Shown: positions 6,163 to 11,931 of the stretch, piece by piece
How positions within the stretch are numbered: position 1 is the first letter of the stretch
How the letters are laid out: every line of letters begins with the position of its first letter
Assembly: GCA_016200745.1 (NCBI GenBank)
Contig: JACQEF010000091.1
Location: forward strand, 1 to 11,931
DNA: 11,931 nucleotides
Reading direction: 5' to 3'
Origin: Chloroflexota bacterium
GTDB lineage: Bacteria > Chloroflexota > Limnocylindria > Limnocylindrales > CSP1-4
Translations under genes and position numbers: made by a program
Notes under the pieces: model-generated
Told to the model about the DNA's origin: nothing
Database searches by the model: none
What the model saw: the letters and a program-made list of their open reading frames with translations, nothing else

Positions 6163-7410
6163 CTACTGCTTGAACGTGAATGACGGCGAGTATCCCGGGT
6201 TCTGGTCTTCGTAGACCTGAATCTCAGGGGCGACCGCGTTCAGCGAGGCGCCGATGAACGCCGCCCCAGCGAGCGGTCCGAAGTAGAAGAGCAGCACGCG
6301 CTGCGGCCGCTGCCCCAATGCGCCGCGCATCCGGTCGCGGAGGAGATGCGTGAGCGCGGTGAGGTCGCCTGCCCCTCGGATCACGAGACCCGTGCCCAGA
6401 CTTGTCTTTACGTGGAGGAGTCTCGCCGCCGGGTTGCCGATCTCGGCGAGATACGCCAGCACATCTCCGGAGAGGTCGCCAGTGATCGACACGCCGATCG
6501 CGAGGGTGCTCGCGTCTCCGCCGAGGTCGTGCAGTTCCTCGGCGAGGGTGACGTCACTTGCCTCTGGCGCGTCGTTTCGCCACCGGTTGCCGTTCTGATC
6601 GACTTCGAGTGTCCACCCCGCCACGCCGGAGAAGATCCAGCCGGTGGCGAACCAGGCTGACAGCCGCGCCTTGCCGCGAGCGCGCACGAGACGCACGCTC
6701 GTGTCGGCCATGATCCGCTCCCGGACGCCCACCAGCTCAGGGAGCATCACATTGTTCCAAGCTTCGGGATCGTGTACCCGGTGTCCGCGCAGCCACTCCT
6801 CGCCAGCGAAGTGGTCCCGCCAGTCGAGCTCGTAGTCGCCGTCGGTCTCGACGGGCTCCTTGAGTATCGTGTGGACGTACAAGGAGACGGCCGGCTCAGG
6901 GGTTGCGCCCGAATCGAGCAGGCTCATGTGCTCGATCGCGTCGAGCATGTCTTGTTTGCGGATCCCCTTTGCCTCGCATGTCCCGGCTACGAACTCCCTC
7001 GTGAGCTTGTTGCCGCGCCGCAGGTGGTGGGCGACGGCATCCTCGGGGTCCCACGAGAACGTGGTGACGAGCAGGAGCTGCACGCCCGGCGCGTCGGTGC
7101 GCAGCAACTGCCACGTCTGCCATGCCTTCTCGAGCAAGCTCCGGCCGTTTGCCTTCTCACGGTGCGTAAGTACCTCGGTGGAGTAGTGCCCGGCTTCGTC
7201 GACATGGAACTTGACCTGAGCGAACTCCGGCGCGTGGCTGCTGCCGGCTTCCGGCCGCAGCGTCACGTCGTCGAACTTGCCTGCGGACGGGTCCTCGACC
7301 GAGACGCGCCAGACCTTTCGCGCTGGCCGTAGGAGCTCGAGTGCGCGAAACCAGCCATAGACGTCCTGGAACTCGTCGCCTGCGCGGCGCGCCGCTGAGG
7401 GTGATGTCAC
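6163..7410 (-). CDS. cap4: CBASS effector Cap4: DUF4297-type endonuclease fused to SAVED
   Basis: A 415-residue effector of the CBASS Cap4 type. The N-terminal domain (about 1-220) is a restriction-endonuclease-like fold of DUF4297 type. It has GDEFQDVYGW (11-20), the acidic pair D47-D48 in GKFDDVTLRP, and the Q65-x-K67 catalytic pair in EFAQVKFHV. The C-terminal SAVED domain (about 235-415) shows typical blocks: ARLLHVKTSLG (329-339), LLFYFGPLAGAAFIGASLN (373-391) and QVYEDQNPGYSP (398-409). SAVED binds the CD-NTase product and triggers oligomerisation, and the nuclease then degrades double-stranded DNA. The GTG at 7410 was chosen for the AGAAGGGGG just upstream. An earlier in-frame GTG at 7473 has no comparable site and would add 21 residues of unlikely sequence. 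It is the first recognised CBASS gene of the operon. Confidence 0.9.
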   Translation of the reverse strand: MTSPSAARRAGDEFQDVYGWFRALELLRPARKVWRVSVEDPSAGKFDDVTLRPEAGSSHAPEFAQVKFHVDEAGHYSTEVLTHREKANGRSLLEKAWQTWQLLRTDAPGVQLLLVTTFSWDPEDAVAHHLRRGNKLTREFVAGTCEAKGIRKQDMLDAIEHMSLLDSGATPEPAVSLYVHTILKEPVETDGDYELDWRDHFAGEEWLRGHRVHDPEAWNNVMLPELVGVRERIMADTSVRLVRARGKARLSAWFATGWIFSGVAGWTLEVDQNGNRWRNDAPEASDVTLAEELHDLGGDASTLAIGVSITGDLSGDVLAYLAEIGNPAARLLHVKTSLGTGLVIRGAGDLTALTHLLRDRMRGALGQRPQRVLLFYFGPLAGAAFIGASLNAVAPEIQVYEDQNPGYSPSFTFKQ

Positions 7411-7441
7411 ATGTCCCCCTTCTGCTCGACCCTGCCGGTTC

Positions 7442-7457
7442 GCACCAAGGAAGGTGC
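7442..7457. repeat. Inverted repeat in the gap between the DUF2075 gene and cap4
   Basis: GCACC (7442-7446) and GGTGC (7453-7457) are separated by six bases (AAGGAA). They lie in the 94-bp gap, about 30 bp upstream of the cap4 start codon. The repeat could be an operator or a weak RNA hairpin separating the two genes. There is no T-tract, and I see no clear promoter hexamers in this gap, which leaves read-through from the DUF2075 gene likely. Confidence 0.3.
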
Positions 7458-7504
7458 AGGAGGCCTGTGACACCTCAACTGTCGCGCCAGTCCTCGTAGC
7501 CGAC

Positions 7505-9427
7505 TCACGGTTCGTATCTAGCTTCGAGCTCTGCAGCGCGAGCGAGGGGGGCGGGATCCAATCGCTCCGTCCGAGTGACGAAGAAGTCGCGTGTCGGGGC
7601 GTCCATGAAGTAGACGAAGCAGCCGCGGAGGCCGCGGGTCAGCAGAACCCGATAAGTGCTCTTGACGTAGCGGGTGAACTCGGCCTCGGTGACGCCGCGG
7701 CGGACAACGCGGTCGTGCGACTGGTCGCGTTGGCCGACCCATCCCCCATCCATCGGGCGGTAGACGAGGTCGGGGCCGAAGATCACGCCGACGTAGTCGA
7801 ACTCGAAGCCCTGCGCCGTGTAGACGCAGCCGACCTGGTCGATCCCCTGCTTGTCACTCGCCCAGAAGTCGGATTTCGGGATGCCGGGTCCGAGCCGGCC
7901 GACGCCATCGCGCGCGTTCCAGGGCATCGACCAGTCCCCTACCCTCACGTCGGGCTCGAGCTGGCCGGCGGCGTCCGGGTCTGACCAGGGCCAGCAGAAG
8001 CCGGCGACGAGCCGGGCGGTGGCCCCCTCCCCTGCCTTGGCCCGGATCATCCGTTCGAGCTCGCGGACGTTGCCGACGATCCGGAAGTCGAATTCGTCGT
8101 CCATCGACCACAGGACCTGCGGCGTCCGGGCGAGCTCGAGGGTGTTGTCGACCCACTGGATGAACGAATCGGAGCCGTTCGCGCGGAACTGCGCCTCGAG
8201 CTTGAAGTCGCGGACCTCCAGCCCTCGTTTCGCGGCGGATTCGCGGATCAGGGCCGTGCTGCCGACCTCGCCCGGGCGCACGACCTGCAGGTCGTCGATG
8301 AAGAAGACCGACACGCGGCTGGCATCGAGGATGTCGTCGATCTGGGCCTTGCCGGTGCGGGCCTTGGCGGGCGTGAAGCGGCTCGTGCTGATCGTGCGGA
8401 TCCGGTGCGCCTCGTCGAGGATCGCGACGTCGAGCGGCTCGGTGACGGTCGCCGTGTCGCGGAAGTACTTGAACAGAGCGCCGGCTCGACCGCCGACGAT
8501 CTTGCGCAGGTTCTCGGTGAACGCCTTCGAGCCGGTCAGGTGGAGGGTGCTGAGGCCGCGCTCGGCCAGCTCGGCCACGAGGTTGAGGGCGATGACCGAC
8601 TTGCCCGTGCCGGGGCCGCCCTCGATCACGAAGACGACCTGCTGCTTGTTCTGGCCGGCGCCGCGGACCTCGTCGAGGATGGCGTTGTACGCGACGAGCT
8701 GTTCGTCGAGGAGCACGAACGCGGGCTCGTTACGGATGACTCGAGCTACGTGGTCGAGCAGGCGCTTGTGGGGCTTGAAGGCGGTGCTGGCGACTCGGTC
8801 CAGGATGGAGCCGTCGTCCGGCCCGACCACGCGGTTCTCGAGGAACGTCGCGAACGCGTGGCGCTGGTCGCCGGCGAACGACGGGTTCGTGGCGAGCAGC
8901 GTCGCGAAGTCCGCGTGGTAGAGCGGCGACTTCGGGTCATGCTGCGCGTTGTGGAGCCAGGCACACGCGGCGAGGTCGATCGCGCCGTCGGAGAACGCCG
9001 GGTGCGTGTCGATCAGGTAGCGCTGGTATTGGGCGACCTGGCGCGACGGGTGGAGATGGTCGCGCTGGCGTCCGCCGAAGTCGACGGTGACGCAGTCGGT
9101 GATATTCGAGCGGCCGACCTCGGTCCATTGCTTGAGCTCGACGATGACCGCGGAATCGCCGGTCGTCGGGTTTGAGCCGGTGATCAGGACGTCGAGGCGT
9201 TTCGACGAGAGCGGCAGCTTGAGCTCGACGAGGATCCCCTGGTCGGTCAGGTCGGCGAGCTGGAGCACGCTTGCCATGGCGCCGAGCGAGTTGCGCCACG
9301 ACGTGACCTCGGACGGAGCCGGGCGGTACCGGAACTCATCGAAGAAACGGTCAGACAGCTGGTTCGCGAGCCGCGCCTGCGTCGCGTCCGCGATGAACTG
9401 CTGCGTGGACCCCTGGTAGAGGTGCAC
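7505..9427 (-). CDS. DUF2075 (Schlafen group 3-like) nuclease-helicase
   Basis: A 640-residue protein with two recognisable parts. The N-terminal region (about 70-135) looks like a PD-(D/E)xK nuclease: D79 in RLDVLITG, the E97-L-K99 pair in AVIVELKQW, and RQVAQYQRYL (129-138) as the trailing QxxxY-type helix. The remainder is an SF1-type helicase ATPase as in DUF2075. Walker A is GGPGTGKS (270-277), Walker B is AILDEAHR (335-342), VFFIDDLQVV lies at 374-383, GCVYTAQGFEFDYVG at 533-547, and YRVLLTRGLRG at 592-602. The start is a GTG at 9427 with GGGGGAA five bases upstream. It lies 94 bp upstream of cap4 on the same strand and may be cotranscribed with CBASS. Its substrate and biological role are not established from sequence. 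Involvement in phage defence is inferred from neighbours and domains. Confidence 0.85.
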   Translation of the reverse strand: MHLYQGSTQQFIADATQARLANQLSDRFFDEFRYRPAPSEVTSWRNSLGAMASVLQLADLTDQGILVELKLPLSSKRLDVLITGSNPTTGDSAVIVELKQWTEVGRSNITDCVTVDFGGRQRDHLHPSRQVAQYQRYLIDTHPAFSDGAIDLAACAWLHNAQHDPKSPLYHADFATLLATNPSFAGDQRHAFATFLENRVVGPDDGSILDRVASTAFKPHKRLLDHVARVIRNEPAFVLLDEQLVAYNAILDEVRGAGQNKQQVVFVIEGGPGTGKSVIALNLVAELAERGLSTLHLTGSKAFTENLRKIVGGRAGALFKYFRDTATVTEPLDVAILDEAHRIRTISTSRFTPAKARTGKAQIDDILDASRVSVFFIDDLQVVRPGEVGSTALIRESAAKRGLEVRDFKLEAQFRANGSDSFIQWVDNTLELARTPQVLWSMDDEFDFRIVGNVRELERMIRAKAGEGATARLVAGFCWPWSDPDAAGQLEPDVRVGDWSMPWNARDGVGRLGPGIPKSDFWASDKQGIDQVGCVYTAQGFEFDYVGVIFGPDLVYRPMDGGWVGQRDQSHDRVVRRGVTEAEFTRYVKSTYRVLLTRGLRGCFVYFMDAPTRDFFVTRTERLDPAPLARAAELEARYEP

Positions 9428-9464
9428 CGACGTTCCCCCATGCGCCGACGTCCCTCAGCGTCGG
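9427..9464. repeat. Three-copy CCGACG repeat over the DUF2075 start region
   Basis: CCGACGT occurs at 9427-9433 and again at 9445-9451, two direct copies 18 bp apart. An inverted copy, CGTCGG, lies at 9459-9464. The second and third copies form a six-pair inverted repeat with an eight-base loop. The first covers the DUF2075 start codon. The arrangement resembles an operator array or a leader hairpin near the ribosome-binding site. Confidence 0.4.
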
Positions 9465-9478
9465 TCGAGAAGGAGTTG

Positions 9479-9484
9479 ACTATA
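9479..9484 (-). promoter_or_regulatory. Candidate -10 element for the DUF2075 gene
   Basis: Read on the minus strand this is TATAGT, five of six bases of the consensus -10. It would start transcription near 9472, giving a leader of about 45 bases before the GTG at 9427. The matching -35 region is poor. On the plus strand the same spot reads TTGACT (9476-9481), a good -35 hexamer for the divergent gene. No clear -10 follows it at the proper distance. Confidence 0.35.
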
Positions 9485-9487
9485 GGC

Positions 9488-9500
9488 CGCTCCGGGAGCG
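9488..9500. promoter_or_regulatory. 13-bp perfect palindrome in the divergent promoter region
   Basis: CGCTCC-G-GGAGCG is a perfect inverted repeat with six-base arms around one central base. It lies just behind the candidate minus-strand -10 and ahead of the NERD gene. A dimeric regulator bound here could control both divergent genes. The same stretch contains GGGAG, which could serve as a ribosome-binding site for a GTG at 9504, so its role is ambiguous. Confidence 0.4.
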
Positions 9501-9533
9501 AATGTGGAGCGCAGACACGCTTGGGGGCCAGGG

Positions 9534-10376
9534 ATGCAGACGACCAGCAAGAAGTGGCACGTCAAGTTCGACGGGCCGTGCGCTCGATGTGGTGAGCTGC
9601 AGCGGGCCGGTTCGGTGGCGCATTGGGACACCGGCCGCCGGAAGCTGTACTGCCTGAGCTGCGCCGTTGAGGCCGGCCTTCGGGACGCGCCGGCGAACGA
9701 AGTCCCTGCCCTGCACCAGGCCAGCCTCGGAATTGCTGGCAGCTCTGCGCGACGGGAATACGAGCGACGCGCAACGCGGCGAGAAGCCGATGTTCAGCAG
9801 CGATGGGGACAGCGCGTCGGCGGCTGGGTGTTGCGGTTCAAAGCTGAGCCGGAGTCGATTCGAGCCTGGGGCATCGGCTCGGCGGGCGAAGAGCAGCTGG
9901 GTGCGGCGCTGGCCGAGGTTCCGGATCTCTGGACGCTCAACGACCGCCGAGTAAAGGGTTCGAAGGCCAACATCGACCACATCCTCGTGGCACCGGCCGG
10001 CGTGTTCGTCGTCGACGCGAAGGCGTACTCGGGCCTGGTTCAGGTTCGGAACGTCGGCGGGTTGTTCCGCACCGAACTGCGGCTCTACGTCGGTGGGCGC
10101 GATCGATCGAAGCTCGCCGACGGCCTCGTCTGGCAGGTATCGGCCGTCCGTGCGGCGCTTGGCAGTGTCGACCTGCCGATTGTGCCGCGGATCGCGCCCG
10201 TCCTCTGCTTCATCGGTTCGCAGTGGCCCAGGTTTCGGCCGCCGAACGAGTTCGAGGGCGTGCGTCTGGAAGATCCCGGATCGCTGCGAGGGCTGCTGCG
10301 CGAGCCCGTCGAGCTTGGGCCGGCTGAGATCGAGCAGATTGCTCGCCACTTCGCCGCGGAGTTACCGCCTCGGTAG
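9534..10376 (+). CDS. Zinc-finger NERD domain (nuclease-related) protein
   Basis: A 280-residue protein. Its N-terminus holds a probable zinc-binding knuckle, C16-xx-C19 and C40-xx-C43 (CARCGELQ ... YCLSC). An arginine-rich helical stretch follows (about 72-110). The NERD domain then runs from about 112 to 230, with GIGSAGEEQLG (113-123), D148 in ANIDHILVAPAG and D161-A-K163 in VFVVDAKAYSG. These match the D...(D/E)xK active-site pattern of restriction-like nucleases. NERD proteins are often next to or fused with helicases. Here the neighbour across a 106-bp divergent promoter is a nuclease-helicase. The ATG at 9534 follows GGGGGCCAGGG and begins just before the zinc knuckle. A GTG at 9504 with GGGAG before it is possible and would add ten residues. 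The true substrate is unknown. Confidence 0.8.
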   Translation: MQTTSKKWHVKFDGPCARCGELQRAGSVAHWDTGRRKLYCLSCAVEAGLRDAPANEVPALHQASLGIAGSSARREYERRATRREADVQQRWGQRVGGWVLRFKAEPESIRAWGIGSAGEEQLGAALAEVPDLWTLNDRRVKGSKANIDHILVAPAGVFVVDAKAYSGLVQVRNVGGLFRTELRLYVGGRDRSKLADGLVWQVSAVRAALGSVDLPIVPRIAPVLCFIGSQWPRFRPPNEFEGVRLEDPGSLRGLLREPVELGPAEIEQIARHFAAELPPR

Positions 10377-10407
10377 TCAGAAGTTTCGCAACCCGATAGT
10401 CGCAATG

Positions 10408-11125
10408 TCAGGTATGAGTCGGTCGGCTTGCTAGGTGCGATCTGAGACACTCGCGGTTGAGCGCCCTGTTGGTTTCACCATCGGGTGCGTAGATCACGAG
10501 CCGGAGGCCAGGCGACGTCGAGAGAGCCCAGGTCGACTGTACGTACGTGATTGGCCTCCCGAAGACCGTCGGGCAGACCTGTTTCGTGAGCTCGAGTCGG
10601 CCCTGGACGTCATGCCGGGGCCACCAGTCGCGGAAGTAGGCGCTGGACGCACGGGTGGCGTCGATGACCTCGTCAAAGCGCGGGTCGGGCCGAAATCGAA
10701 CCCAGTCGAGGCGAAATTGGGCGAGGAGTCGCTGGGCGTGGCCCGCCCAGTCATATAACGTATGCCGGGGCTTCCGGTACCTGGTCGAGCGCCTCGAGCA
10801 CGCCTGCCGGGATAGGCTCCCGAGCCCCCGTGCCGCGCGCTCGGCGGATCTCGCTCGCGAGATCGAACAAGTGGGCCGTCTCGGCTTCGGTCAGCTCGAG
10901 TGCGCGGGCGACGGCATCCAGGATTTCAGGCGACGGTGCCGTTGCGCGACCCTGTTCGAGCTTGGCGTAGTAGCCGGGATCGATTCCTGCCCGTAGGGCG
11001 ACTTCCACACTCCGCAAGCCGGGTGGTAGGCGACGACGCCTGGGACGTTGAGCGAGCTCATTGGCGGCGGGGTGCAGGGTTGCGCGGAGTCGACGATCGG
11101 CAAGGAAGGCGCCGATCGAGGACAT
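10408..11125 (-). pseudogene. XRE-family regulator with MmyB-like domain, disrupted by internal deletion and frameshift
   Basis: The 5' part (10751-11125, 124 codons) begins MSSIGAFLADRRLR and carries an XRE helix-turn-helix (RSVEVALRAGIDPGYYAKLEQGR, PSPEILDAVARALELTEAE). It reaches the start of the MmyB ligand-binding domain at EAPAYVI, then hits TGA. In the +1 frame, from 10755 to a TGA at 10408, the rest of that domain continues: YDWAGHAQRLLAQFR, AYFRDWWPRHDVQG, LTKQVCPTVFG and GLRLVIYAPDG. These match the C-terminal half of MmyB-type regulators, which normally read DWE..ARxLVAQFR, FRxLWxxHDV and LVVYxP. About 40-50 residues that normally lie between, including the RRWDxLAWN segment, are missing. 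An intact protein would repress a nearby promoter. This one could at most make a DNA-binding stub. It converges on the NERD gene. Confidence 0.75.
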
Positions 11126-11370
11126 CGACCCACTCACCTGATCTGGATCGTTCCGCCCTCGCGGCGACCGCGCATCGCGCGCACCCATGGAATCCCCCAC
11201 GCTCGCCTGCCCTCGAAGCTGGTTCTGACGATACCAGCATCGAGAAGGTCTTTGTCCGCTTGTCGGGACATGCCACGATCAGTTGACCGAGGCCATGACG
11301 AGCGCCCGTAGATCGTTTCCTTGCGGAGCGCAGGCCGCGGCGCGCCAGGCAAACCGAAGGAGTCATCGTT

Positions 11371-11748
11371 GTGAAACGGGTCGTCGGCCTTGTCGTTTCT
11401 ACTGCGCTTGTTCTGGGCGTTGCGGCCCCCGTGTCGGCGGTCAAGATGAGCAACGTGACCCTGACCCAGGATCCCGCATGTGCCTTTCACATGGAATTCT
11501 CGTGGACCGGGTTTGGCGGTCGCGACAACCTCATGTCGAACGCGGGCCTCTACAACACCGAGGGCCCGATCATGTACGACCCCGACCTGGCCTCGGGCAA
11601 GTCAGGGTCGAACACCGCGGACTACACAGTGACGGGCGTCAATCATTCGAGCACGTACTACGCGGCCGGTTGGCTGACGGATATCAAGGGCCGCCAGCTT
11701 CAGGGGAGCTTCGTGACCAGCGACCCGATCGTCGCGACCTGTCCGTGA
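11371..11748 (+). CDS. Small secreted protein of unknown family
   Basis: A 125-residue protein with a clear signal peptide. It has a basic start (MKR), a hydrophobic core VVGLVVSTALVLGVAA, and a cleavage site after VSA (residue 23). The mature part is about 102 residues, rich in Ser, Thr, Tyr and Gly with alternating hydrophobic residues, as in a beta-sandwich. It has exactly two cysteines, C37 and C124, near either end, which could close the fold with a disulfide outside the cell. I do not recognise the family. The GTG start is well supported by GAAGGAG eight bases upstream. It is preceded by a 245-bp gap from the broken regulator that holds no convincing gene. A TTGACC at 11283-11288 could be a -35 element but lacks a well-spaced -10. 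Confidence 0.75.
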   Translation: MKRVVGLVVSTALVLGVAAPVSAVKMSNVTLTQDPACAFHMEFSWTGFGGRDNLMSNAGLYNTEGPIMYDPDLASGKSGSNTADYTVTGVNHSSTYYAAGWLTDIKGRQLQGSFVTSDPIVATCP

Positions 11749-11852
11749 CTCCCGGCTGACTCATTGGCGGGCAACGGTCGTGGTTGATCTGAGTTGCGAG
11801 TACCCCGGGTGCGAGACGGGCGGGTCCGTTGAACCGCACTGACTTCGGTGGA

Positions 11853-11881
11853 GACTCCATTTCTTGGAGGATCATGGAGTC
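11853..11881 (+). promoter_or_regulatory. Leader hairpin with the ribosome-binding site in its loop
   Basis: GACTCCAT (11853-11860) and ATGGAGTC (11874-11881) are perfect inverted repeats of eight bases. The 13-base loop contains TTGGAGG (11864-11870), the only strong Shine-Dalgarno sequence there. In RNA the stem would present the ribosome-binding site in the loop and end right at the ATG at 11882. As DNA it could equally be an operator. The 3' arm also contains an ATG at 11874. Confidence 0.5.
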
Positions 11882-11931
11882 ATGGCACACGACAACCCCT
11901 CCCGCCCCATCCCACGGCGGTATCCGCCGGA
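11882..11931 (+). CDS. Start of a gene running off the window
   Basis: Only the first 16 codons are visible, reading MAHDNPSRPIPRRYPP and continuing past the window end. GGAGG at 11866-11870 is 11 bases before this ATG, slightly far. Another ATG at 11874, in a different frame, is only three bases from it and also stays open. I favour 11882 because of the extra GGAG at 11876-11879 and more C/G-ending codons. The margin is small. No family can be assigned. Confidence 0.35.
   Translation, partial: MAHDNPSRPIPRRYPP

Noticed and set aside
8405..9175. Long plus-strand frames (also at 7851-8921) antisense to the DUF2075 gene.
   Set aside because: Compositionally biased translations with no motifs. 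The minus-strand frame has Walker A and B and the other helicase motifs in order.
10390..10414. A second dif-like echo (CCGATA ... ATGTCAGG) beyond the NERD gene that could pair with the site at 3037 to bound the island.
   Set aside because: The spacing between the two half-like parts is three bases too short for XerCD, and the outer arms do not match. It could be chance or a decayed site.
10435..10758. A 107-codon plus-strand frame and an 86-codon minus-strand frame in the region after the NERD gene.
   Set aside because: A third frame on the minus strand encodes the C-terminal half of an MmyB-type regulator, which explains the coding character of this stretch.
11283..11314. A possible promoter for the secreted protein, TTGACC and TAGATC.
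   Set aside because: The spacer is 20 bases and the -10 match is poor.

Overview
High-GC bacterial DNA with GTG starts as well as ATG starts, and one apparently leaderless promoter. This suits an actinobacterial or Chloroflexota-type genome. The sequence alone does not settle the phylum.

Layout. Positions 1-2276 look like ordinary chromosome: the 3' part of a CPBP-family membrane protease, an MFS transporter of SLC45 type, and a small three-helix membrane protein on the opposite strand. Positions 2413-3002 carry a compact MazEF-type toxin-antitoxin pair. A 28-bp XerCD/dif-like sequence follows at 3037-3064. Positions 3150-7410 (minus strand) are a complete type II CBASS anti-phage operon. 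In transcription order it holds Cap4 (DUF4297-type nuclease plus SAVED sensor), a CD-NTase nucleotide cyclase, Cap2 (E2-E1 fusion) and Cap3 (JAB/JAMM isopeptidase). On the same strand, 94 bp upstream, lies a DUF2075 / Schlafen-group-3-like protein (7505-9427) that joins a PD-(D/E)xK-like nuclease to an SF1-type helicase. Facing away from it is a zinc-finger NERD nuclease-like gene (9534-10376). The 106-bp region between these two holds a 13-bp palindrome and a three-copy CCGACG repeat. Then come a broken XRE/MmyB-type regulator (10408-11125, minus), a small secreted protein of unknown function (11371-11748), and the start of a further gene whose ribosome-binding site sits in the loop of a perfect 8-bp hairpin.

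How it works together. In the CBASS model, the CD-NTase senses phage and makes a cyclic oligonucleotide. The SAVED half of Cap4 binds it and the nuclease half degrades DNA, killing or arresting the infected cell. Cap2 conjugates or primes the CD-NTase through its C-terminus, and Cap3 reverses this. The DUF2075 gene could be cotranscribed with CBASS, and the NERD gene is its divergent neighbour, so the region reads as a defence island with three separate restriction-nuclease-fold proteins. CBASS itself is a described system. The less familiar parts are the DUF2075/NERD pair next to it, the dif-like site at its edge, and the decayed regulator on its far side.
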